NCBI RefSeq assembly: GCF_964355755.1
Contig: NC_092670.1
Coordinates: forward strand, 38,675,795-38,739,794
DNA from: Antedon mediterranea
Taxonomy: Eukaryota > Echinodermata > Crinoidea > Comatulida > Antedonidae
Length of the DNA stretch: 64,000 nucleotides
Direction: 5' to 3'
Shown here: positions 49,001 through 58,400 of the stretch, one piece after another
Numbering within the stretch: position 1 is the first letter of the stretch
Layout of the letters: each line of letters opens with the position of its first letter
The notes under the pieces: generated by a model
The model's input: the letters and a program-made list of their open reading frames with translations, nothing else
What the model was told of the DNA's origin: nothing
The model's database searches: none
Position numbers and translations under genes: made by a program

Positions 49001-52000
49001 GTTTGATATTGTTCTAGGTTAGATGTACTGTCTCCAAAAAACATGAACATTGTAGTTTTAATAATATTTTTAAAAAAAATTATGGTTAAACAAATGGTTA
49101 AATTCAACCAAAAACCCATTGGCTGGCAGCCAATTTGACTATATTTTTGTGAATAAGTGAACGATTGTTACCATCAAAATGGCATATTCAACAACAAAAA
49201 ATTGAAAAAAAAATTTTTTTTCAGGGGGACACTATATATATTTTTTTTAAATTTGCATATATGCAATATTTTGTAATTTAGTGTGTGGTTTTTTTAAACA
49301 GGGAGAAGATAGCATACGATTGGAGGATATATTGGCATTAATTGAGAAGCATGGGTCAGAGATTGCCACAATCATGTTTTGTGGTGTCCAGTATTATACT
49401 GGTCAATTATTTGACATACAGGCCATCACGAAAGCTGGACATAGTAAGGTAGGTATCACATAGTTAATTTTATTTGTCCAAAAGGAAATTCATGTTGACA
49501 TACAATTGCTCGAAATTAGTTGAAGGTTAGTAACACAGAAAAAGACAATAATATTTGAAAAATACAACAGAGCTACAATATTACTCTGATTAACACCTGA
49601 GTGGAATAAAAAGCCTGATTGAATGTGGAACAAAAGAATTAAGGAGACGTTTTGTTCTACCTCAAACAGTCCTTAATAACCTTCCAGATCTTAACCATTG
49701 ATAATTACTATGGAGTGAACTGAACTTTTATTGTATCTCTTTTAAATCAGAGGCCACAGTCTCAATGAGATGTGCAACAAGTTTACAATGAAAAATATAT
49801 ATATAGTGGTAGGCCAAACTGTTGTTTTGCTTACCAGTTTCAAGGTCCTACACTCCTTAGCTGTTGTATCAAGGTTTAACAGCAAAAGCATTGCTTTATG
49901 TCGAACGAATAAATTAGCTGAAATATAAAAAAATGAATAAATTAAAAAATATGTGGGTTGTTATGGATTTTTTTTTAACATGACCACTCTGTGCGAGTCC
50001 ATAGTTAAGACGGATTTGTACATATATTTGTTTTGTTTTTTGTTTGTTTTTATATATTTAAGAAAATTTCCAAGGATAACCATAAGCGAATTCATTCACT
50101 ATCCTTCTTAAATTTATTTATTTATTTATTTATTTATTTAGGTTTAAAAACACATACAAAACAGCAGCCATTGGCTGATAACGTTTGTTTACAATCAAAG
50201 GTGGCAATCCTGTTCACAAGACAAAACATATACACAAGATGCTCTACATAAACAAAGTCTTTTGGGAGTGGAGTTGTAATTTGTCATTAGAAAAAAATCC
50301 TGATATATGACAGGACTTGAACCCAGGACCCTTGGATTACTTTATAATTACGCATACTATACACATTCATCTGTCTGTCTATTCATTTTTTTTCTTTGCT
50401 CATTAATTTCAAGGGTTGCATCGTAGGGTTTGATCTTGCACATGCCGCTGGGAATGTGGAGCTGAATCTTCATGATTGGGATGTTGACTTTGCTGCTTGG
50501 TGTAACTATAAGGTGAGTTTTTATTTTTGTACCTGAACAAGGGTGTGTATCTGTTTTTTAATGTTGGGGTGTGTGGGGGAAGAGAGACACAGAGAATTTG
50601 AAGCAAAAGAAAAACCTGAAACAGAGTTTCTGACACTGCAGTGTGGAGTTGTTGTTTTATACCCAATTTTTGTTGTTGATGAAAAGTGGGGGAAAATTGT
50701 GAAAACATTTGATTGGTGATCAAGATAAACATTTTAGTTATGTTCATTCATTTATCAGTGGAAAATTACTTCCATTTATTGTCATTTGCATATAAAATAT
50801 ACATAGACATTATGTTTGCTCTGAGATATACAAAAAGTATTGAAAGTTTATAGGCAAATATTTATGTATAAACTTGGCATTTTTCCAGCTAATTTAATAT
50901 TTCGCCAAAATGTGTTGATGTGTTATTTCTCTGCTTGTATTTGCTACAGTATATGAATGGTGGAGCTGGTTGTCTGGGCGGTGCATTCATGCATGAAAAA
51001 CATTCTCAAACCGACAAAACAAAGTAAGTATCGACATATACGTTGTTGAAATTACCAAATAAAATGTATAATGATGTGGTTTTATGTTATAATATAACTT
51101 TATTGTTTGAATACTGTCTACTGTACATGTATTTTTGTACATTTTTATCATAAACTGAAATGCTGCTGGTACTAAAGTTTTCACTGTTTAAATAGTAAAA
51201 GTTAATAAAGAATTACTACATACAATAACGAGTAATTTTGTTTAGTTGAATAGCATGTTGTTTTTATAGTATGCATCTAACCCCATTGCTAGGGTTTTGT
51301 TTTCTTAAAAATACAGTAGTATTACTATTAGATTCTCCATATTATCTTTGCCAAGTTTTGTTTTGTTTTTTATATATATTTAGGCAAATTGCCAAGGATA
51401 ACTATAAGCAAAACAGGTGGCAATCCTGTTAACTAGACAAATATATGCACAAAATGCTCTACATAAACGAAGTCACTTTAACTACTATGGCAACTACACC
51501 TACCCAATATTAACCTCTATAGCACACCACCCATATTTTTCTGTTCATTGTAGATTGAATGGCTGGTGGAGTCATCGAAATGAAACAAGATTTCAAATGA
51601 GTAACAGTAAGTTGTAAATAATGTATTTAGGCATTATTTGTTTGCTTTGTTATTGTGTTTGTTTATATGTATCTGATTTTACACTAGAGCTCAATTCTTC
51701 ACATGTTCTTGTATGTGGTTGTGTATGTACTGTACAGTAAACTCTCCAAATACCAGACTCTCTGAAAACCGGAATCTCTCCCAATATGAGGTCCGAAATT
51801 CCTTTTTACAATTGTGAGTGAATGGCCGAGCGGTAGATAGTGGAACCGTAATTACGTAGCCATAACATCGGCAGGGGTTCGAGGCTCACTCACTCCATGG
51901 TTCTGGTGGTAGAACGAGTCTTCTCGGATAAGGACTATAAACCGTAGGTCCAGTGTACACATCTAGCCTGTGTGCACTTTAAAGAACCTAGTACATCTTT

Positions 52001-54064
52001 CGAGACGAGTAGGGAGTTACCCCGGTGTATTAGTACATCACAGCCACTGATCACCAACTGGGCCCTCTGGGAGACCAGTCTTTGACTGAAGAGGTTACCC
52101 AGTATAAATATATATTTCAATCAAATTAAAAACACATTCTGAATACCCGACTTTCCGAAAAACCAGACATATTTGGCCAGCCCTGGAAGGTGTCTGGTAT
52201 TGGGATAGTTTTAGATTGTACTCAAACAGTTGTTTCAAGATTTCGCTCTGGTGGCCGGATAAATACATTTTGTACAAAACGTACGTTGATTTATGTACAA
52301 TTAACCAGATATTATATTTAAAACTAACTAGAAAGAAATACAAAAAAAATGTGAAAACAGGCAGTGCAGAGGATCAATTGTTTGCATATTATAATAATTT
52401 AAAAAATTTAAAATTATATTTATTTTAATAATTTGTGTATTCAATAAATAAACAATTTTTTTTATTATTTTTATATAGATATAGAGCTGTCGCCTGGAAT
52501 TGAGGGCTACCACATATTGTAATAATTAAAAAATGTAAAATTATATTTATTTTGAAAGCTTGTGTATTCAATATATAAAAAAATAATTCATATTTTTATA
52601 TAGATATAGAGCTGTCGCCTGGAATTGAGGGCTACCGTATTTCAAATCCCTCGATTATGGCATTAGCCCCTATTAAGGCCAGTCTTGAGGTTAGTAATTT
52701 TTTTAAAACTTTACATGCTATTTTAATAACCTTTGACCTTTTTTACAATTAAATTCCAACCACACCTGTATTTCAACCCAAATCAACATAAAATATCCAG
52801 AATTAATTTGTAATTGTTTCTTTTCTATTTTTTTTTTTTTTTGCAGGTTTTTAATAAAACAAATATGTCGGAATGCATTGCTAAACAGGTGCTTCTAACC
52901 GGTTATTTTGAGTATTTATTAAATACGATGTTAGTTGAGAGTGTAGTGGAACAAGGAAAGCCTTACATCAAAATCCTGACACCATCTGATCCAAAGCAAA
53001 GAGGATGTCAGTTGTCGTTGATCTTCTCGATCCATGTCAATCAAGTCCAGCTAGAACTGAAAAAGAGAGGAGTTACAGTAAGTGGCTTAAAGCTCTGTCC
53101 ACACTATCAAACTAGTTTGACCAAGTATGATGTGGCTAAATATGGTAGTGATATGACATCATCATGTCCATATATGGGCACATCACATTTTTTTTTTGTC
53201 ACATAGATGTTTGATAGTGTAGACAGAGCTTTAGAATATTTGAAGTCAAGAGATGGTCAATAGACACAAATATGCTTGATTCACCCAAGGGTGTTTTTCG
53301 TCATGCAATGCTGCATGTAAAAAAATTTAAAAACAAAATAAAGCATTGAAAATATATACAATAATTAAGATAATTTACATCAGTAAAACTCATTTACAGA
53401 TATTTAAATTTGAAGCATTTTTGTGTCAAGGTTGTTTGAAAGTTTACAACCTTTAATGACTCAAGACTTTTCTTTTATTTTGTTAACTTTATTAGTAATG
53501 CTTGCTTGGTTCCCACTACGAAGCAACATAAGAACATAAGCACAACAAAGTTTGACCACTCCTGAGGACGATCAAAGTACATTGATTGAAACGTCGAGAA
53601 ACTCAACAGTTCTTTTCAGAACTAATATACGTGGTGTACCGCAAACTTTATATCAACATTTGATTTCGCCATGCAAACCTTCAAACAATGTAAAGTTTGA
53701 CCAATCACAAGCGATGGGTTATTCAAGCTTCGCTTCTGATTGGTCAACTCGCCTGCGTTATATCTACATCCTTGCGTTGCATCGTGGGAACCATGCTTAA
53801 GTAAAACGAACAATAGCCTATAAAGTTTTGTTACAGATGCACAATGAAAACTATTCACAATGCTTTTATTACCAATTTACATATTTACTTTACTATTTTA
53901 TATTTTCTTAGAGTGATAAACGTGAACCAGACGTGCTTCGCTTTGCTCCAGTTCCTCTGTACTCGAGGTATATTGATGTTTATCGTCTTGTGTACGCTAT
54001 ACAGGATGCCATGAAGGTGGCTGCGTTAAACCCAATGCCTGACATGCCTTGTGAAAACAGTTGA
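43090..54064 (+). CDS. KYNU: Kynureninase
   Basis: Thirteen coding exons join in one 486-residue frame: 43090-43294, 44436-44556, 46875-46957, 48101-48162, 48509-48580, 48878-48952, 49302-49448, 50414-50512, 50950-51023, 51554-51606, 52604-52689, 52847-53077, 53912-54064. This PLP enzyme cleaves kynurenine and 3-hydroxykynurenine to (3-hydroxy)anthranilate and alanine in tryptophan breakdown. Family blocks seen: [28 protein letters not shown], and WCNYK/YMNGGAG, where K288 at the exon 8/9 junction is the expected PLP lysine. RFAPVPLY lies near the C terminus. It is slightly longer than human (465). The N terminus has a basic KPRRTKRQR cluster not typical of the enzyme. Exon 11 has a duplicated, dead upstream copy. 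Confidence 0.95.
43340..43522. repeat. 24-bp minisatellite, about 8 copies
   Basis: Unit TTATCCACCTCTGTGTTGGTTTAG with small changes. It starts about 45 bases inside KYNU coding intron 1. The 24-bp period keeps frames open and explains the YPPLCWF open frame, which is not a gene. Confidence 0.93.
43540..44118. mobile_element. MITE family H7 split by a SINE
   Basis: Left part TTAAAGATGCATTTTTTCC through TTGGCTGCCAGCCAATGG. The right part runs from GAACTGATTAACTTTATTAA to ACAATACATCTTTAA. The segment 43755-43995 is foreign to the family. The intact relative is at 45635-45995. KYNU intron 1. Confidence 0.75.
43755..43995 (+). mobile_element. SINE with GCGCTATATAAAT tail, nested in H7
   Basis: Contains CTCTCCACCCAGGTGTATAA, ATGGGTACCCGGTTAG and a tail GGCGCTATATAAATCTTAAA followed by (ATT)n. 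This tail arrangement is seen in several marine-invertebrate SINEs. A fragment of the tail occurs near 19365. It disrupts an H7 MITE. Confidence 0.6.
45155..45478 (-). mobile_element. tRNA-derived SINE, copy A
   Basis: On the minus strand: A-box TGGCCGAGCGGTTAAGAC, B-box GGGGTTCGAGGCTCACTC, then a ~200-bp body ending in TGAAGAGGTTACCCAGTATA. The tRNA head resembles a Leu/Ser-type tRNA. It is inverted relative to copy B at 51815. KYNU intron 2. Confidence 0.8.
45635..45995. mobile_element. MITE family H7, intact
   Basis: Ends TTAAAGATGTATTGTCCCCC and GAGGACAATACATTTTTAA. The internal CTGCCAGCC palindromic core and GATTAACTTTATTAAAAC are present. KYNU intron 2. Best full-length copy in the window. 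Confidence 0.8.
46690..46844. mobile_element. MITE family H1
   Basis: Ends GCTCTGTCTACACTATCAAA and TTTAATAGTGTAGACAGCTC. It ends about 30 bases before KYNU exon 3, inside the acceptor region. Confidence 0.88.
47006..47183. mobile_element. MITE family H1 with three internal 21-bp blocks
   Basis: Ends AGCTCTGTCTACACTGTCAA and GATAGTGTAGACAGAGCT. Flanks are TTA (47003-47005) and TAA (47184-47186). Three tandem ATATGGTAGTGATATGCCC-type blocks are present, an intermediate between single-block copies and the 12-block copy at 29660. It starts about 48 bases after the exon 3 donor. Confidence 0.9.
48605..48790 (+). mobile_element. tRNA-derived SINE-like fragment
   Basis: TTTGGTGGCTTGCTTACTAA followed by CTAGGTTTGAATCCTTG looks like a decayed tRNA head with B-box. 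The body is unassigned. KYNU intron 5. Similar B-box remnants are at about 15262-15282 and, antisense, 50305-50335. Confidence 0.45.
49020..49246. mobile_element. MITE family H7, reverse-oriented
   Basis: Left end AGATGTACTGTCTCCAAAAA, core CATTGGCTGGCAGCCAATTT, right end CAGGGGGACACTATATATA. KYNU intron 6, ending about 55 bases before exon 7. Confidence 0.7.
51815..52125 (+). mobile_element. tRNA-derived SINE, copy B
   Basis: Plus-strand counterpart of 45155-45478: GGCCGAGCGGTAGATAGTGG, B-box GGGGTTCGAGGCTCACTC, body to GAAGAGGTTACCCAGTATAA. The two differ at only scattered bases. KYNU intron 10. Together the pair brackets exons 3-10 in inverted orientation. Confidence 0.82.
52383..52639 (+). 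repeat. 128-bp tandem duplication across the KYNU exon 11 acceptor
   Basis: Unit 1 (52383-52510) and unit 2 (52511-52639) each hold an AT-rich intron tail, acceptor TTTTATATAG and the first 33 exon bases (ATATAGAGCTGTCGCCTGGA...GGCTACC). The exonic 33 bases are identical; the intronic part has diverged. Unit 1 has no donor, and its frame reaches TAA four codons after the duplicated part, so only the acceptor at 52602-52603 gives a working protein. Confidence 0.9.
53091..53230. mobile_element. MITE family H1, 13 bases from a splice donor
   Basis: Ends AGCTCTGTCCACACTATCAA and TTTGATAGTGTAGACAGAGC. Flanks are TAA (53088-53090) and TTA (53231-53233). It begins 13 bases downstream of the KYNU exon 12 donor (53077/53078), just leaving the donor consensus intact. 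Confidence 0.92.
53513..53797. mobile_element. MITE family H2, interrupted by a 133-bp insertion
   Basis: Ends GCTTGGTTCCCACTACGAAG and GCATCGTGGGAACCATGCT, followed by TAA. Its interior is split at 53559-53691 by another sequence. KYNU intron 12. Confidence 0.75.
53559..53691 (+). mobile_element. 133-bp retroelement-like tail with 12-bp target duplication
   Basis: Flanked by AAAGTTTGACCA at 53547-53558 and 53692-53703. It starts CTCCTGAGGACGATCAAAG and then TTGATTGAAACGTCGAG. CTGANGA, a 5-bp stem (ATCAA/TTGAT) and GAAAC resemble the hammerhead core found at ends of Penelope-like retroelements. The variable-length duplication and short body suggest a 5'-truncated insertion. Assignment is tentative. 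Confidence 0.5.
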
Positions 54065-54934
54065 GGAAATTCCAGAAATTCAGTGGTATTATGAATGTGT
54101 TTTTCATGGTAAAAAGATGAAATTTTAATTCAAAGTTGTTTATCTCTCAAGGACAATTAAAAAAACATTGATTCAATTTATTTTCCAAATTGCAAAGATT
54201 ATTTGATGAAATAAATGGTTAAAATAAAGCAAAAAGGTAAAAAACCAAAAGAGCAAAGGACAATAAAATAAACAAATACTAAAAGACAAATTCTTACGCA
54301 ATGCAAATATAGGCGAACATTTTGTTAAAATATAATAACGCACATTAGATTTTTGCATTGTAACTTAAGTTAATACTGTATAAAATGAGATATTGTTTGA
54401 ATTGATGTTTACACACACATGGTAGGACCCCTCAAAAGGGGCAATTAAAAAGGCTTGCCAGGTCTATTGCATTGTTAGGTCAGTAGTGAGCCTATTTTTA
54501 ATCATTTTAAAATTTTGTATATCTACAGTAATACTAAAATATAGTAAATAAAAATATATATTTTTTATTTTCGCTATAATGAGTGTTATTCTGCCAAAAA
54601 TATTTGCAATAAAAGCGTATTGTTTCACTGCCAGTCAGTATAGTTATAGTAATTCATTACTCGTTCTGAGCCAGTTGTATCCTTATCGATGCCGACTTGT
54701 TTCGCCACTAGGACTATGGCCAAAGAGTGCCTTTGTTAATATTATGGCTGTGGTTTGTGATGCCTGTCTTGGTTTGACTTTTATGTGCTTAATATTTGGG
54801 TTGAGGCGGCTTTTTCTCAATCTCACAGAATTCCTCATCTTTATCATTTCAAATGAATTGATTAATCAATATTCAGTATATAACTGGGCGGTTTACAATT
54901 TCTTATAATGCCTATACATGTTTACATGCTTTAA

Positions 54935-55097
54935 AGCTCTGTCTACATTATCAAAGTGTGATGTGCCCAAATATGGTAGTGATATGCCCAAATATGGTAG
55001 TGATATGCCCAAATATGGTAGTGATGACATCATCTTGTCCATATATGGGCACATCATATTTTTTTGTCATATAAAATTTGATAGTGTAGACAGAGCT
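54935..55097. mobile_element. MITE family H1 with three internal 21-bp blocks
   Basis: Left end AGCTCTGTCTACATTATCAA, right end GATAGTGTAGACAGAGCT. The GTTTGACAAAAA segment is deleted and ATATGGTAGTGATATGCCC is in triplicate. Confidence 0.9.
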
Positions 55098-55311
55098 CAA
55101 TAATTTTGATTCTTTAAAATGCTATGCATCAAATATGTTCACTTTGGCTAAAAAATAAATAATAGGAAATATTTATTTCTAGCATTGAATTGTACAGTGA
55201 CTACAATAAATGTTTGTGAGTACTGAGTGTCGATGTGTTTACATCAATCAAAGATTATAAAGACATTTTTCTCAAAGGTTGAGACAACTGAGAACAAAAC
55301 TATGTTATTCG

Positions 55312-55432
55312 TTTAGTGCCCATTTATGGACATAATGATGTCATATCACTACCATATTTGGGCGTATCACCACCATATTTGGACACATCACACTTTTTTT
55401 TGTCAAACTAGTTTGATAGTGTAGACAAAGCT
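55312..55432. mobile_element. MITE family H1, left-truncated
   Basis: Starts at GTGCCCATTTATGGACATAA and ends GATAGTGTAGACAAAGCT. It stops 16 bases beyond the KHK stop codon, so it probably forms part of the KHK 3' UTR. Confidence 0.85.
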
Positions 55433-55447
55433 CAAGATTCGACATGT

Positions 55448-58400
55448 TCATTCATTTTCTTCAATACCAGATAAGCCGTACATCCCACACTTCCGACCAG
55501 CAATCTTACAACCAACATTCAAAGCATCTGATAGAACTCTCCCTCTGTTCAAAGCCCAAATAACGCCAGCATTAAAGGTATCACCAGCACCCAGTGTGTC
55601 TACTACTTTTTCAGGCTTGTAAGCTGGAGCATGATAGATTGTACCATCAACGCCTCTCCCCCAGGCGCCACTGCTACCCCACGCACAGATCAAGACAGCC
55701 CTGTAAATATACAGGAAAAACAAAAAATTTAGTTGATTCCATAACGACCCACATTTTGATCTTCGAAAAATGTTTTTATCTGTTTTTTTACATTAACTAT
55801 CCGTATATAAGTTTTTACGTTAAACCCTTCATGAATGTGTACAATGTTTCAACTTGTTTTCAACAATTCATCTGATTAGATGTAATTGGTTGCTAAAAGT
55901 ACTGTAACTTTGCTAGTTGTAGAGCAGCGCCTCCTATTCGTAACATCTAGTTATTGCCAGATGAAGATTTGTTGAAACGTCAAACACGTACGTGTTCATG
56001 AATGGTTTAACGTAAAGAATTATATACGGGTAGCCGAAATTTTGATGTGTGTAAAAAAGACTGCATAGCAGATGTGGTCCTCCACTTGGATCCACTTATA
56101 AAAGCAGAGCAACAATCTATAATTGCTGCAGTAACTGAAGTAGATTGATTGCTTACCCTTTTCTCAATCCATCATGCAACCCATGCAAAGCACTTTCAGA
56201 TGTTGTATAGCCTCGATTCATGACATACTCCTTACTCACAAATACCTACAAATTAAATGAACATTTGAATGTACACAAATTTGATTTGTTCAGTACCAGA
56301 TATTATAATATCATTGATTATAACTTTTTAAAATTGATGATAGAACATTCAGTTGTAGTTTTTCTAATTTAAAACAAAGATGCAGCTGGCGTGCAGGCCA
56401 CTGACACCCTGAAGAAACATTGAATGGGAGTCGAGTGTCAACATCCTTAGCAGTTAGTAATGTTAGGTAATTTCCCAATTGGTCGTAAAATCAAAACGGG
56501 TATGACCAACTAGATAGGCTTTCTTTATCGGTGCTTGAATGGATGTTCTGTTGAGCGCATGAACGCTAATTAAACATACCCAGTACCATTTTGATATTAC
56601 AATTAATGGGTAATTACCTTGTGACGTCACAGTTAGTACACTAGTATCAACTTACCACATGTCCTAATGATAGAAGTTTCTCAATATCTGAAGTCTTTGA
56701 TTTTTCAAGTTCCACGGACACTTTAATGTCGTCATCATTCATAGAATTGTAGTTTTCAACAAGTTCAATCATCTTTAACACATTTGGTATATTTCTTCCC
56801 TGAAAAATATAGTTAAATGGTTATTCAGACTAAGTTTTAAAGAAAAATTAGAACAGTAGGCCTGCTTTTCACAATGTTTGCAGGCGCGAACTTAGTACCC
56901 CACCTCCCCCAAAATCTTTTTTGAGAGTTAAGAAGTATTAGGTTACATCATGTAAGCAGCAAGTCCCTGTTGAATTTTTGCAGATAAAAAAGTATTTCTA
57001 TATTTATTTTTCACTTTGTACAAAATAAAATAAAATTACCTCAAAATGAATCCAGCTATATTGTGCTAAATTAATTTTTGAAAAATCAGCAACACTGAGT
57101 TCAGGTAAAGAACTAAAAGAGTAAATAAACATGAAACATTATGTAAGAATAAGTTGCAAATGAAAAATGCAATCTTAAGCTCTGTCCACACTATCAAACT
57201 TAAGCTCTGTCTACACTATCAAACTTAATTAAGCTCTGTCCACACTATCAAACTTTATGTGACAATAAAATTGTGATGTGCCCATATATGGAAATGATGA
57301 TGTCATACCACTACTATATTTAGGCATCCAATTACAGTCAGGAGGATAAACTTGTAGTGCTTATTAACGTCTCATTTGAGGCTTAGGAAGTGGAGTTACA
57401 ACCCTGGTACTAGGTCAGGATTGAACCCTGGTACTAGGTCAGGATTGAACCCTGGACCTTGGGATTGAAAGGCAAGCACTAGAGATATTCAGTATTCGGC
57501 ACACAGCATTATTTTAACATTAAGTGATCTAATGGTCTTAAGACAATAGTCACACCAAATAAGATCTAACGAGGCAACATTTAATATCAGTAGAGCATTT
57601 CATAATGTATTTATTCTGAATCTTTGCGAACTTTTTTTTTGTGAGTATTTTATATAATGTACCTGTAAAAGATATATAAAAAACTTACTTATTTGCATGT
57701 AATATTGTTCGTAGACCGTTTGTTGAATTTAATATAACGCATGATGTTGGTGGCCGATAGTCATCATGAAAAGAGCAGTTCTCAAACTTTACTTGGTGTT
57801 TATTCAAATCCTCTTTTATTATTCTGTTGAAAGAGAATTGTTTGAAATTGACTTTTAAGAATATGCATAGTTACCAACGTGTCACGCATTTCAAATCTTT
57901 CAGGTTGGTTGTCAAAATTTGTTTTATACTGATTTTGTATTTGTATACTGATTTGGTTCTTTCAATATTCCTGACTGAGGTAACTGTATCAATATATTAC
58001 AGTTTTAGTGGTTAAGTAGGCACAAACTACTTAAGGCCAATTTACACAGACGAGCGGTAACGGTGAGGGGAAACCGCTTAGCTTGTCCCACGTAGAATCT
58101 GTATATCGTCAGTGAAAACCACATGTCCACTCCATTTGTGTAAATGGTCATATTACCGTCACCGCTCATCCGTATAAATTGGCCTTTATTAGTAGCATAT
58201 TGTTCCATGAACAAAACTTAACAATTGTTTTAAGTTCTTATTTTGCATGGGAAGATGGTCTTATGCCAAACCTCTTTTGTCAGAGACTCACTCACTCCGA
58301 TAAAATATGGGAGGCAATAGTTCCAATGTATTCAGCACAACCTCCGAGTTGAGATGCTACCACTGCTGTATTGCTTGCATTTCCACCTCGGTTGAAAAAC

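Larger units (their letters stand above)
54065..55447. other. Convergent spacer between KYNU and KHK
   Basis: KYNU AATAAA signals are at 54210-54215 and 54223-54228. A KHK signal on the minus strand is at 55172-55177. An open frame of 109 codons on the plus strand (54579-54908) has hydrophobic stretches but matches nothing I know and lacks a promoter or splice context, so it is not called as a gene. Two H1 MITEs follow. Confidence 0.55.

Noticed and set aside
48600-50345. Further tRNA genes near 48.64 kb and 50.3 kb
   Set aside because: Only B-box-like GGTTTGAATCC or GGGTTCAAGTCC stretches are present; acceptor and anticodon stems do not form, so they are SINE remnants.
52479-52520. Extra KYNU exon at the first copy of the exon 11 start
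   Set aside because: No donor follows and the frame hits a stop after the duplicated part; treated as a pseudo-exon start.
54579-54908. 109-codon hydrophobic open frame as a membrane protein gene
   Set aside because: No recognised family, no promoter or splice context, and it lies in a convergent spacer; chance cannot be excluded.
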